Shown here: in pieces, positions 23,710-36,497 of the stretch | Layout of the letters: every line of letters begins with the position of its first letter | Numbering within the stretch: the stretch's first letter is position 1 | NCBI GenBank assembly: GCA_030789695.1 | Contig: CM061133.1 | Location: forward strand, 94,295,528 to 94,359,527 | Direction of reading: 5' to 3' | DNA length: 64,000 nucleotides | Origin: Scilla litardierei | Lineage: Eukaryota > Streptophyta > Magnoliopsida > Asparagales > Asparagaceae | Made by a program: the position numbers and the translations under genes | The notes under the pieces: generated by a model | Databases searched by the model: none | Told to the model about the DNA's origin: nothing | What the model saw: only the letters and a program-made list of their open reading frames with translations

Positions 23710-26700
23710 TGTAACGGCATGTTTTCATCAAGACAACTATTTACGTATTTGACCAATTTTTTTTAATTTTTAAACTATTTTATAATGGTTTGTCAGGAGT
23801 TTTACTGATTTCAAAAATTTCTTATAAAAATATTTTGAAGTACCAGACTAGTTATGGAGTATTTTAGTAAGATCGAATTTCATCAAATACTCGAAACATT
23901 TCTGATAAAATTCATTTTCAGTTATTACCGTTTTGGCTTAATGAATTTATTTTCTATACAAATATCATCAAAACGATTTCAAACTTTTACAGTAACATTC
24001 AATGATCATTTAGAGCTTCCCACATTAATTTCGTAATTTTCTGAAGTCAAACCAATAGAGAACCCGCAGACCCGCTTTCTAAACGTTTTGGCCTAAAACT
24101 AGTATTTCCGTAGCTCAAACCCTAAAACGGATCTTGTATTCGCGATCCTCGCGACGATACGAACCCGTGGGTATGTTTTCGTAATTTTTCGGACACGTTT
24201 ATTGGTAGGGGCAAAATCGTAATTTTGTATTTTTGACTTTATCTACTAATCAGGTTTTAACCTTTTTACTTAATTACTAATTACCATATTAACTATAATT
24301 ACCATATTAACTATTTTAATTAACTTTAATCCCTACCTAACCTACCCGTAACCACCACCCACGTTTAAACGTGGTGCATGCATCCACTTAGTCTAAATTT
24401 TTCATGTAATACACCTAACCTATTTAATTTTTATTGACTAAGTATTTAATGTGTTAATTCTAAATTACCTATTTAAACCCCTCTAATCTTTCTTCTTCCC
24501 CGTAACCCTCACTCACAGGCTCACTTCTCTCTCCCCGAAACCCACATTTACTCACGATCCCTCTCTCTCTTCTCACTCTCACCCCGAGGCCCACACACAG
24601 CTCACCCCCGACCTTCGACCCACGCTTCCCCTTCTCCGATGAGGGACCCACGAGACCCGCCTCCGACCTCCGACGAACGGTGCCCCGTTCATTTGCCACA
24701 CCGCCACGACTTCACCGGAGAGCTCACCGCCGATCAGCCTCACAACAGCGCCCGCAGAGCCTCCCACCGGAGCACCCGCCTTGAGCCCACCCTACTCGAC
24801 GGCGACCAAACCCCAACACCTGAGCTCCCCTCTGCTTCCATTTTCGACGGCTTCGTCGTCGTACGTCGGCCTCGTCAACACTCCGCCCTCCACCACCGTC
24901 TGCACACCACCCCGAGCAGCTCGAGAGCCGCTCCCCCTCTCAACGTCCACCAAAGCCCCGCCTTCTTCTTCTCCGATCAAACGTCCACCGACGCCCGCAA
25001 CTTCACCGCCCGGAGCACCGCCTACAGCGCTGCACCCCCATGCTCGACGTGCTCCGACGAACCCCCGCTCTCCGACAGCAACCCACGGCGACCCCGAAAC
25101 CCCGCTCCACCTCCGGCGAAGAACCCCCGAACGACCCCGAGTTCCCGTCGTCTCCCCCGCCAGGCTCTGCGACGAGCTCTCCGCCTTCGGCAAAGCCGCC
25201 CGCTCTCTGTCCTCGCTCCCCGCCCCCGCCGTTTGCAGGCCCGACACCGTCGCCTCCCGCTCCTCCGAGAGCACGCCGCAGCAGCATCACCGAACGCCGC
25301 CCTCCACCTTTGCTGCCACCGGAGCAGCTGCTCCCCATCCCGCTCACGACGAATCCGCACGCTGAACCCGCCGTCGTACCTCGACGTTGCCCGCCATCGA
25401 CTCAGCCCGATGCCGCCGCGAGGACCGCTCCGCCGCCGTCCGAGCACACGGCGCCGCCCAAGCCCCCATGCAGCGTAAAACGAAAGAGGGGGAAAGTGAG
25501 TAATAATGATCCGTATTAAATACATATTAGTAACGTATTTTTGTATTTAAGTATTTTATTAATTAGATAATTTGGGTTTAATAGTAAATAATTGGTAAAT
25601 AATTATATATGCATCGGAAAATTACGAGACCACCTCTAGAAAATCAGAAATGACATTCTGGACCTAATGGTACTAGTTTCGTCTCAATCGGACGCTTAGA
25701 TTTTCCAGAATTAATTTTTAAGCCTAAAAGTTAAATAGGTTGTTTTCATTCAAAAATCAGTAACTCGCTATTTTCACGTAAACCAATATATGATAAAAAT
25801 ATATGTTAAAGTACTCTTCGAGACGGTCATTTTGACAGCTTATTTGCGACTTTTCGATGCAGATTGCATCCGGAATAAATTATTGAATAAATACGTACTT
25901 AATTAAAAAACTAGTTTTTAAACATACTTTAAACTTTTAAAAATTATAAAAATTACTACAAGCTTCCGAAAATTATTTCCTCTTACAGTAAAATTATTTT
26001 CATCATATCTAGTCTATAGGAAAATTTAGAACATTTTTCGACAACGTTTCAACCAGTTTAGAAAATCAAAACGATCAGATTAAATATGTAGAAAATAGGG
26101 TAACCCGTAACTGATGTTTTCTTGCATTTGCAGGGTACCAAATCTTGTGCACCAGCATCTTTAAAAGCTCCAGCTCCAATCTCGTCTTACCACGGCAATC
26201 TCTAAAAGAGTAAGTCACTCTAATTCTAACTTTAGAAATCTGGATAGTGTACTCGTATGAACTTAGGACATGTCATCTAGTCTCAGAACAGCTATTGACT
26301 TGAACCAATGACTAGAGACCTAATTAATTAGCGAACTATCAATAGTGGAGTGACCAAAGGACTAAATTGAGATAGTACACTTTGATATCATAGTTGTTGG
26401 ACTTCAAATCATTGCTAGGACTAAATTGAGATAGTAAACTTTGATATCATAGTTGTTGGACTTCAAATCATTGCTCGGACTAAATTGAGATAGCAAACTT
26501 TTATGAAATTTGATATCATAGTTGTTGGACTTCAAATCATTACTCGGACTAAATTGAGATAGTAAACTTTTATGAAATTTGATATCATAGTTGTTGGACT
26601 TCAAAGCATTGCTCAGGACTGATATTCTCTGTTGAGGCTTCTGCCTTGACTTTTCAGCAAGTAACTACCATATAAATGTAATTGATGTACTTATTGATGG

Positions 26701-28309
26701 ATGTATTGTTGTACACATTGTTGGATGTACGAAATGATGGGCCTATGAGGCCATACGGATACGGATATGGATACAGACACGGATACTGATATAAATATGA
26801 AATGTGATACAACATGGGTTATGGGGTAGTCTTCAGCTACGTAGTGTGTGGGAGTGACTGGGTCCACCCTTATTAGTTAAGCTGTACCATCACCCTGTAG
26901 GGGATGGTAGGTAGATATTCCACGAGTTGCTACGTGGGATGGGTGAACTTCTGGTTGCATATCGTACACTCAAGCTAAGACTGTCGCACTAGTGTAACTG
27001 ATACCAGGTCCCATGAGGCCATATTGATACGAACACTGATATGAACATTGGACTATGATAATACACTGGATACGGGGTAGTCTTGAGCTATGAAGTGTGT
27101 GGGAGTGACTGGGTCCACCCTTATTAGTTAAGCTGTACCATCACCCTGCAGGAATGGTAGGTAGATATTCCACGAGTTGCTCCGTGGGATGGGTGCACTT
27201 CTGGTTGCATATCGTACACTCGAGCCAAGGCTGATGCACTAGTTTGATTGCTGTATTGTGCTCATGGTTGTTGGTATTGTCGGAACACACTATTGGGCCT
27301 TAGGGCATTTACGGAGCACATTTACTGAGAACACTATTGGGCCCTCGGGCATTTACGGAGCACACTATTGGGCCCTTACGGCATTTAAGACTGATGCACT
27401 AGTTTGATTGATTGATAATTGATTGATACCATTGCTTCAGTCACGACTACTACTATTCTACGGACTAAGTCGAGACTACTCGAACGTGATAGAACAGTTT
27501 AATAATGAGCGGTCTTGAATTACGACTGAATCAGTGTCTAGGAAGGAATGGGAAGGGGTTGGTCAACCAAGGGACTTGTTCCTGCGGTCTTTGAAGTGAC
27601 TTGTGCCTTCAAGCCCTGACTGACTGGCTGATTTGGGAGTTAAGTTAGACTTCTTATTATTAGGCCATCCTACACTATTAGATAGTCAAGCGACGCTCAC
27701 CTTCTTAAGTGTTGCTACAACCACCTGGAGGTCTAACTATCGTTATCACATTTTCTGTTGGTCAAAATATTGCTGCTACCATATGCCATGCCACAGTTAT
27801 TGCTCTCAGTTGTTACTCTTACACTTACACAGTCACATTTACCTTTTTGCATTACACGCACTTTACTTACCACACCTGAACAATTACAAGTACTTTACTT
27901 ATCTGTCTGCCCATACTTTACGTTTTGCACCTGCATGACTATCTTTTGTTTGCTGTAGTATGTTCCATACTTTTGCAATACTTTGTTTCTATTGCTAGAA
28001 TTGTTGTGACTTACCTACGGTTCCATCTCTGTGGCACCGCAGACGACGTACATATGGAGGCAGATGCTCTAGAGTTAATAGCGCCAGAATTTGACCACGA
28101 GTCTGCAGCTTTCAGAGTTGTTCCAGTTGTATTTACCTTTCCTTTATGTACGATTGTTGGATCATTTTTGTACAATTCGGATGTAATAATTAGACACTAT
28201 TTGGGTATTTTTGTACATCTCTGCATCGTGGCTATTTTGTTTTCACTGGTTAACTGCAGGACCTGCGCGAATATCCAAAAGTAACGGGCCCGAGAATCGG
28301 GTCGTTACA
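23710..28309 (+). repeat. Element C 3' LTR (4600 bp)
   Basis: Near-identical to 18432-23073 apart from scattered substitutions, small indels and the collapsed microsatellite. Ends TCGTTACA. Confidence 0.92.
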
Positions 28310-28314
28310 CATCC
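28310..28314. repeat. Target-site duplication of element C, right
   Basis: CATCC, matching 18427-18431. Confidence 0.85.
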
Positions 28315-30818
28315 CACTCATACCACTATATACTTAGCACAACTACACACCTAGTTCAGCTAGCACATAAACATTCAACATGTAAATCCTTAGTAAATAA
28401 CTATACACAAGACCAACACCTATAACTATATTATGGTATAGCCACCCACAATCATGTGCGTAACACCACCAGACACAACCAATCCTATCACTATACATAC
28501 ATCATCCATTACTACATTCATAGTACTACACGCAATCCACAGACATATGTAACAATATACTTAGTATACCCACTCAAGCTTGAGTGAGACTCCAAAACCC
28601 ACATCAGAAAACTCTATATATATAACATGGTATCTATACATATACCAATACCACTCCAATATATATACATCTACCAACATAACCATATACATACTATAAT
28701 ATCAATCATTATATTTAGTCAAGTCACACCCACATAATTCATTCACTTTATATACCATAATAATATTACAAATATCAGCACAAGTATAGTTATAATACAC
28801 TCTCTAATACATGCATTCATCGTATAATCACATAAATGTAATATATATTCACACCATAGCCATCTACCTATAATTAGTATACTAATACATCTACTTATCC
28901 ATACATAGTTTAAGACATACCATAATCGTATATACTTTACAGTATACACGCACACACATAACATTCCGTAAAGGCAAGCAATACCAAACAAAGTTATAAC
29001 CCTATTATCATCCGTATATCACCCATATACTCATGTAGCAAATTCATATCTACATACGTCTAAGCACAATACATATCTACGTACGAGTACACGCTCACAC
29101 GTACTAGCATATAGGTCATATAATAGGCCTACACACTTAACTATAAGTACACCTATACTATTACACTTAACATACACATGACTTACTAGTATACTATTTC
29201 AAACACTTACCACATACTGTACTAGCAGATATTCCAACACTAAATATAATATACATAGACGTACCTAAGGTTGCATAGGTATCCACACACGTATATATAA
29301 ACATTATCATTCATACAACTTCATATATATCATGAATAACACTGAGTATGTATATATCACACAAGAGGCAAACATTAATATACTATAGGGGAGTACACTC
29401 ATACGTAAGTGATACGTCGGGGTTCACACACACGGGTCCACACACTCTACTTATACATGCACCACAACGACATCGCAATAAAATCAATGGGCTCACTACT
29501 ATACAAAGGTTGACACAGGCAATGACAAGCACTAGCATCTAAACAATAGAAAGGAAACCGAAACTAAAAGCGTAACGAACAATATCGAAAAGAGCGAGTT
29601 CAGATAAGGTGGGGATAAGGAGATAATTGGTTGGGTGAGACAAAAATATTGCTCTAAATAATTAAATAGGTGAAAGAGAGTCATGTGTAAAATATGATGT
29701 CATATATATCTATTCTTATGAAAATATGTAGGAATAGCGAGCAGACAGGAAAATTTGAAAACATGGAAAAAGTTTTTTTAGGCGAAGAAATAATGAGTAG
29801 GGTAAGGCAGTGATCGTGTTGTAAACGGAAATATGTTTATACCAAAAAATTTGAAGTATGAGCACAATGAATATAGTTCTTGTATATACGGATATATTGA
29901 AGTTCTATTTAGCTTAGAAAACATTCTAAAAGTAAGTACGATAAGTGAAAATTTTAATAATAAACTTAGTAGTATAGAAATGGAAGGAATGATATATTTA
30001 ATTATCAAAAATAGTAATAAGGTTTTAAAACCGAAATACGATAGATATATGTTAGAAAACGGTCTCGAGATTGTAATAAAAATTTACAACCAAGACGACT
30101 TCAAAATCTAAGCAAGTATTTTAACTCAACCGAAGGTAAGTAATTTAAATGTATAAGAAGGGGTTTTTAAAAAAAACAAAAATTAAACCAAGCGAAAACT
30201 TTTAGTAAGGAAAATCGAAAATAACTTTGAAAGAATCGAGATTTGCAACGGAGAAGATTCGAAAGATTAATGATAATCGTCAGGAAGTGATCACGTGCAT
30301 CGAGGGCAAAGATTATGATCACGTGATGAATACACCTAGGATACGATTCATGAAAAACTACGATGGGGTTCTACGGTCGATAACACAGAAGCGTAATGAT
30401 CAGGAAAATGATAGAATCAGGGGTCGTAATTACCAGGTCGACTATAGGTCAAGAGAAACTTAACACTAAGGCTCCCTAATGGGCTAGAATGTAATAGAAA
30501 TCTCCGGAAAAGGGCTCTTAGAGAGTCAAGATTACGTTCTGCTGGGTCCGAAATTGTTGGACTCAACGAACTGCTAAAAGGAAAAGCTCTAGAAATCTAA
30601 TATGGTCAGGGCTGGGTGAGAGACTACTAAGGCAACCTAAGACGAGCACAAATAAATCTTGACGAAGGCACTGGGCTATCAACCTGGACGTCTATCTAAG
30701 TCTTCCTACCATCTAAGACAAGGAAAACTTATAGATTAGACTCATTTCATGACTTGGATGTTTTGAATATTTAAATGGATGTTGCTATCATTATTGTTGT
30801 TTCGATATTTCTAACATT
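28315..30818 (-). mobile_element. Element B internal region, segment 3 (no coding capacity)
   Basis: The first ~1.2 kb is low-complexity, full of ACATA/TATAC runs. From about 29515 to 30818 it aligns by eye with element A's interior (5530-7800). No gag or pol in any frame. Together with the other two segments the interior of B is about 3.2 kb without proteins, i.e. a LARD-like non-autonomous element. Its 5' LTR should follow at the right but is absent: the sequence switches to another LTR family at about 30819. Confidence 0.6.
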
Positions 30819-30917
30819 TGGGACATAAAACGACGATATTATGAGTCCCCGGAGCAACGGGAGGAGTCACGCATGATCGAGGGGGTCAAACGACCAAGAT
30901 TGCAACTTTTCAGCCCC

Positions 30918-31600
30918 CACCCGATCGGTTGGACACAGCCAACTGATCGGGTGATGCACGCGTGCACGACCCGGACTGAAGTTGGAGCGATGAGCAAAGT
31001 CAACCAACCGGTTCTCCGACCGGTTCATCCCAACAGAGTTCTCGGGAAAATGGAGCTAAATTCCAACCGATCGGGTGACCTTCACCCGATCGGTTCATCT
31101 GTAGCCGATTCCTCCAAAGGACGACCCGGTCACGCCACCCGCTCTCCTCTGCGCCCGGTTGAAGCTCCCGAAGGCGACGACCGAAGCAACAAGCTGCTCA
31201 CCCGATCGGTTGACATTTCAACCGATCGGGTGGCCTTTTCGTCCCCTTTCGTGCACTGCTGCTCATTCATTAAAGATCTGCTATCATTTCAGAAGGATTT
31301 TGGGTGATCTATTATTTTTCTAGCGTCGGCATCATCGTTAGCTTTCCAATGATAGGTCGCATGCCCAAATCCGATTTTTCTAGATTTTTCTGAAATTTTC
31401 TGAGCGCAGCTATGTGCTGAAATTGGCTGCAGTCTGGAATTTCATTTCACCCGATCGGGTGAGCTATCCACCCGACCGGGTGAACTCATTTTCTGCAGTT
31501 TCGTAGTCTCTGTTTTTCCTACCCGATCGGGTGAACTTTCACCTGATCGGGTGGGCCTGTTTTAGCAGATTTGAGTGGGTTTTGGACCCGAACCGGTTGG
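30918..31600. repeat. CACCCGATCGGTTG array in U3
   Basis: More than ten copies of CCGATCGG-type motifs, many as close inverted pairs, for example CACCCGATCGGTTGA and TCAACCGATCGGGTG around CAT at about 31199-31232. It ends about 15 bp before the TATA-like box. Confidence 0.82.
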
Positions 31601-32296
31601 GTTTTGAGGGGGCTTTTAAAAGGGAAGTTGGAGCACGACTTGAAGAATTCTTCCTCAGTTTTTCTAGGCCGTTTTGCCCCTTTCTCTTGTGAGTTTAGAT
31701 TAGGTTAGATTAGGTTTTCTATTGTAATAAGTCTTGTATTGGATTGAAGATTCATACTCAAGATAAGTATTCCTTTCTCTTGCTTTCATTGTTTTGTATT
31801 ATTTTCATTTTGCTCAATGGTGATTGTTTGTATGTCATTTGTTTTGCTTGTTTTTATGTTTCTCACCATGGAGTAGTGTCGATGAACCCTAATACGGGTT
31901 AGAGTAGGATTGATGCTTGGGTTGTTTCATTTGGCTTGGTCGCATGGCATGTGTTCGATGAAATGTGTCAATGGGGATTTCTAGCAATCTGGGTCCAATT
32001 CGTATGGCAACACACTAGTTGTGTTGGGGGTTGGGGTCCGGTGCTTGTCCAGTCAAGATCTGCTTCGATGTATTGCTAGAAATCACATTTGACCTATTTG
32101 GCCATTAGGGTTACGCGGGGGTGTTTTATTGTCATTGGCGGGAGAAAGACCGTCTCTGACCGTCAGGCCAAGGGGGAATAAACTTGGCGGTTGACTCCCT
32201 AGCCACAGCTCACACCCCTAGTGTAGACATCGAGTCCTCGCGCGTGGGAACGGCTTGGACGAAGTGTTGGGAGTTATCATTGTGGCCTTAATGCTC

Positions 32297-32400
32297 CCGG
32301 TTGCGGAAGGTGTTAATGGACATGGGAATGCCCACCGTCCGGAACCGGGTAGGCCTAGCGTGCTTGGCACCGACCGGAATATCGGGCCATGGACGCTAGG
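32297..32400 (+). repeat. Two constant-loop hairpins in the plus LTR
   Basis: First: CCGGTTGCGGAAGGTG and CACCGTCCGGAACCGG (14 of 16 paired) enclose TTAATGGACATGGGAATGCC (32313-32332). Second: CCTAGCGT and ACGCTAGG (32354-32361, 32393-32400) enclose a loop with CACCGACCGGAATATCGGG. Element D has nearly the same loops with different stems at 33046-33147. Confidence 0.78.
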
Positions 32401-32700
32401 TACCACCTTTTGGGGCAATGTCTCACCCTGGGTCAAGTCAAATGTCAAGTGTCATGAATGCTCTAGCCCGTGTTAGCGGGGATTCATTTCGTGTCTTTTT
32501 CATTTCTTTATTTTATTTCTACACTTCCACCCATATCACTCGCGTAGCTAGCACACAACCTAGGCGAGGCTAGTAGCCACTCAAGCCATCCACCTCCCTG
32601 AGTTCGATACACCCGAACCCTACACTAACCGTGCACTTGCGGTAAAACGACACCGCGCCCATACCGTAAACGTGGCGCTGGTTAAGTTTTTGCATAAACT

Positions 32701-34314
32701 TGACGTGTCCCCGGTTTGCAAGCCGCAAATGGCCGGGGGACACACGTGAGGGTCTAGATATTTGTAACCGCAAGCGCACGGTGTTGTAGTGTGGCTTGGG
32801 GGTCGAACACAGGGAGGCTAGGATATGCTTATGTCAAAGAGGACCAAAATCACCCCGTGGGCGAGCTAGCCCAGATCGAATGATGGGTTGTCACGGTAGA
32901 GGAATGCAAGGTATAGACAATATGAAAATAAAACCGGGGACTTTGGTTTCCACCCCCAACGAGCGACTCTCGCCGATACGGCCTACGGGTAGGATGGCGA
33001 TCGGAATCAGGATCTAATGGTGGGACGTTGCCTCTAAAAGTGGTACCGGCATCCCATGGACCCGATATTCCGGTCGGTGCCCAGGATGATACACCGGACT
33101 TTCCGGGTACGATCAGTGGGCACTCCCGTGTCCATTAACACTGATCGACACCGGGAGCACTAAGCTCGCAACGATAACTCCCAACGTCTCATCATGCCGC
33201 TCCCGCGCGCTAGGATTCAGCGTCTACGCTAAGGGCGTGAGCTATGGCTAGGGAGTCAACCGCCAAGTTTATTCCCCATTGGCACAACGGTCAAAGGCGG
33301 TCTTTTTCCCGCCGATGACAATAAAACACCCTGCGTAACCGTTAGATTCCTAATCCCTATCGATATCCTAACCCTATGGATGCATCGGGAAGAGCCCCCG
33401 AAAGGGTTTCTGCCAAAATCCCAGATTTGGGAACTACTCACAAATATTCATTAAAAAGCGATCTAAATGAAAATAGACTGTTAAAATCATAATCAGACAA
33501 TAGGAATGCAAAGGTAGTAAAGCAATTAAGATAATACTAAAGTTTTACAAAGATCCGAAAACTTACAAAAACAGGGAAATTACAGCCGTCACAAAATGAA
33601 GAAAACAGTAAAAAATAACCAACTCCCGAATCTGGGAAACCTAGGGTTCTATTTATAGAAAACGACATCACCCGATCGGTTGACAAGTCAACCGGTCGGG
33701 TGAGCTGCTTCACAAAATCACAGCGCAATGTGGGGGTTTCACCCGGTCAGTATGAACCGGTCGGTTGGAAATTGGTGCGGTCGGTTGGATCTTGGTGCCG
33801 ATCGGTTGGATCTTGGAGCGGACCGGGTGAGGAGATCGGTTCGAGCTTCGAGTCTTGGCTGTTGAAAATCAGCTACAGGTGAACCGATCGGGTGAAGGTC
33901 ACCCGATCGGTTGGAAATCAGCTTCGAATTTCCAGAGACTTTGAGCTTTTGACCCGGTCACTGAACCGACCGGGTGACTTCTCATGAGCTCCAAGCTGCG
34001 CCCGGGTGGTGCATGCGTGCATCACCGAATCGGTTGGAGATGACCAACCGACCGGGTGAGGGGCTGAAAGATGCAATCTTCGTCATTTGACCCCCTGGAT
34101 CACGCGTGACTCCTCCCGTTGCTCCGGGGACACATGATATCATCGTTTTACGCCCCAAATGCCAGAAAACTCCTGCAAAACACAGAAAACATGGAAAAGT
34201 GAAAGAAAACAAGAAAACACAAGAAAACACGAGAAAACAAATAAAAGACGGCGGTAAATACGGAAAAACACGGAAGAAAACGCGCGTAAATATATGAAAT
34301 ATAAACGCACGTCA
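32701..34314 (-). repeat. Element D 3' LTR (1614 bp)
   Basis: On the minus strand it starts TGACGTGCG and ends CACGTCA, a 7-bp inverted end match. Array at about 33668-34061, TATA-like TCTATAAATAG at about 33649-33659, hairpins at 33046-33147. Close copy of 40403-42014. Confidence 0.9.
33046..33147 (-). repeat. Two constant-loop hairpins in element D LTR
   Basis: CGATCAGTG (33110-33118) pairs perfectly with CACTGATCG (33139-33147) around a 20-base loop that differs at only two positions from the loop in the plus LTR at 32313-32332. Second: CCGGCATCCC (33046-33055) with GGATGATACACCGG (33084-33097), around the CCGATATTCCGGTCGG loop. Also present in the 5' LTR (for example 40811-40848). Confidence 0.75.
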
Positions 34315-34330
34315 AAATCCCCCAAGCTGA
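34315..34330 (-). promoter_or_regulatory. Element D polypurine tract
   Basis: On the minus strand: TCAGCTTGGGGGATTT directly before the LTR start TGACGTGCG. Confidence 0.75.
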
Positions 34331-36094
34331 ACTCTTCCTCGTCCTCGAGGAAGACGAGTGAGAGTAGGAGCTCGGAGGGGAAAAATAGAGACAAAGAGAG
34401 AAAAAGAAAACTCTATATCCTAGATCGCCCGTCAGGGCCAACAAAATCAAAAACGACACACCAAGTAAGCAAACGCCAAATCACATCACTAAACCTAGGA
34501 ATACGAGTCCAAATAAGTGCCGTGGGCCCACGCGGTGAAGCGCGAGTGAGTGTGGTCATGCGCTAGCAGTCGGTGTCGCTATCTACGATGTGCAATAAAG
34601 CTCGATATACACAGACCCAGGAAACGACCCAAATACCGATTCGAATTTGAAATTGCGGTGAATATTAGTTCAAGAATGCATGAGAAGAGTATAAGAATAG
34701 AAGCGTATCATACATCGGGGACTCCACAACTAGGGTTAATGAAATCTCACCACTATAGCCTAGATACTAGCTAAAAAGTTCCTAAGCCAAGTGTTTTCGA
34801 AACCAATGGGGGTTGAGATGATGTGGAGAAGAACACTCGGTGCAAATTCTCGCCTTCCCTTTATTCTCGGCAAGTAGGAAAATATTCACACTGGAATTTT
34901 TTTTTGGGTTTTGGGCATTTGTATATTTTTTTTTGCCTTTTTGGCTATACAAAATTTTTCTTTTCTTTTTGGGTTTTTCTTTTCTTTTCTCTTTTTTTTT
35001 GGATTTTTGAGTTTTTGGCTATACACATGTGTACTCTCCCAAGTGGGAGAACGGTACACGACGAGGGGATTTGCACCAAGTAAAACAAAAAAGAAGTCGG
35101 AATCTAAACACTTGGGCAAAGGAAACTATTCTCGCTAAATAGAGCATGGGCTAAATGGGTTATCCTAGTCCTTAATTGTGGAATCCCGACACATGCAAAA
35201 TGAAGCGTACGATATATATAGCATGCAGAAGAGGCAGACAGTAGAAATAAGTACCACATATTCATATCGAAACATGATAATCTAGGGGTCATTCCTGGAC
35301 AGGTATATAAAGTAAATCACAAAGCAGAAGCACACCAAACAGATAGGCACGACACACGACTCACAAAAAGCTAAGAGGACCCACGATGCATGAAATGCAA
35401 GAGAACTCGAAATCCTAGTGTTAGTGAATGTGATTATCGATGCCATGCTAGGTGTGTGTGATTTTGTGGCGATTCATCATAGGGTTCATCTCTAGGAGAA
35501 AGAGATAAAAAGAAGAGAAGAAAAAATAAAAACACGATGAAGACGACACAAAAACGAAAAAGAAAGACTCAAATGACGCACAAAGTGCGACTCCCCCAAG
35601 CTGAATCTTGCATTGCCCTCAATGCAATAAGAGTGAGTACGGGAGGGCAATGAAAATGGGGGGGGGGGGATATGCACTGACACAAAAAGAAATGAAAAAC
35701 GAGGAAAACACAGATACGAAACTAAAAATAAAGAAAAATCAAAATCAAACCACACGACGCGAAAATAGAAAAAGAAAGAAAGAAAATGAACAAACTACAC
35801 GACACGACAGGATAAAACGTAAAAACAAGCACACACACAAGAAGAAAATAAAACATGACAACACGGCAAAACAGACTTCCCCCAAGCTAGACATGACAAT
35901 GCTAGCAAAGAAATATGATCGTGAAATGCAGAAATATGCGAGGGGGGGTCACAAAAAAACAAAGTGAAATCAAATAAAAATAAAAAGGAAGTGATGCGAC
36001 ACGTGAATGGGTCCTCCCCCTGACAGAGACAAAGCAGGGCCCCGTAAAGACAGATGGGCACAAATATAGGGGGGCAAAAGCGGGAAAGGAAAAA
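34331..36094 (-). other. Element D non-coding 3' region
   Basis: Low-complexity sequence (poly-G, GAAA-rich runs) without a credible ORF. On the minus strand it holds two further AGCTTGGGGGA tracts (near 35600 and 35880), one inside a CATTGAGGGCAATG block like the one at 2063-2100. Confidence 0.65.
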
Positions 36095-36497
36095 TCAAGC
36101 AGGGGCACCACCCTCTGGGGGTGGTGATGGGGGCCTGTGTTGGGGGCCAGGAGTCGTGGGGGGTGGAATGTGGAGCTCGGAGACATCGGGTGGATCTTCA
36201 CGGATGTGGCGAATGAAACTTTGAAGAAAGGGGAGGTCTCGGTCGACGGACTCCTGAGTTATCCGACCACCCTGTCCAGCTAGGAGAATCATGGCCGTGA
36301 ATTGGTCGACCTTGTCGTCGTCTTGGAAATGCATCCCGTATTCGGGATTGTCAACGTAAGGCGGGGGAGCGGTGCGTGGGGCGGTAGATGGATTGGTGGT
36401 GGTGGGTTGAGCGGGGGGGTTGTGTGCGACGAGTACGACGGGTGGGCCTAGGGTTGGAAGAGCTGGCGTCGGTGGGTTTAACACGGTGGGAAGGCAT
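36095..36497 (-). pseudogene. Short 3' ORF of element D (N-terminus of Athila env-like family)
   Basis: From ATG at 36497 it encodes a Ser/Pro/Thr/Arg-rich N-terminus (MPSHRVKPTDASSSN), then PPYVDNPEYGMHF and a charged helix (DDDKVDQFTAMI), then a Pro-rich tail ending at TGA 36095. One frame change is needed at the run of seven C's (plus-strand G's at 36413-36419), likely a one-base slip. At about 134 residues it is much shorter than the ORF at the window start; the central domain is absent. The position, between pro and PPT, is that of the Athila 3' ORF. Function unknown. Confidence 0.5.

Larger units (their letters stand above)
18432..28309 (+). mobile_element. Element C: non-autonomous element with 4.6-kb LTRs and 636-bp interior
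   Basis: LTR1 18432-23073 and LTR2 23710-28309 both start TGTAACGG and end CGTTACA. The 5 bases before LTR1 (CATCC, 18427-18431) repeat right after LTR2 (28310-28314), so this is one intact insertion. The interior has a PBS-like block at 23077-23097 and a PPT context at 23675-23709 (CCGAGGACGGAATTATTTT, then AAGGAGGATAGGA), but no gag or pol. LTRs differ by scattered substitutions and small indels, so the insertion is fairly young. The ends and PPT context resemble the Tekay/Del-like LTR at 44135, so it was probably mobilised by a relative of that type (inference). Confidence 0.92.
30819..32684 (+). repeat. Truncated LTR, plus, related to element D's LTR
   Basis: From CATTTGGGACATAAAACG onward it follows the order of the D LTR: TCCCCGGAGCAACGGGAGG, a CCGATCGG array, a TATA-like box (CTTTTAAAA, about 31613), GGCGGTTGACTCCCTAGCC, two constant-loop hairpins, and the terminal CGTGCACTTGCGGTAAAAC. 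It lacks the first ~150 bp of the D LTR. Similarity is high only in blocks, so it is a sister subfamily. After it come AGTTTTTG (32685-32692) and the complement of the D leader. Confidence 0.75.

Noticed and set aside
24639..25519. Long open frames (up to 279 codons) in the GC-rich part of LTR C, also 19544-20283
   Set aside because: The frames do not correspond between the two LTR copies and open frames occur on both strands. This is the effect of C-rich, stop-poor composition; no domain is recognisable.
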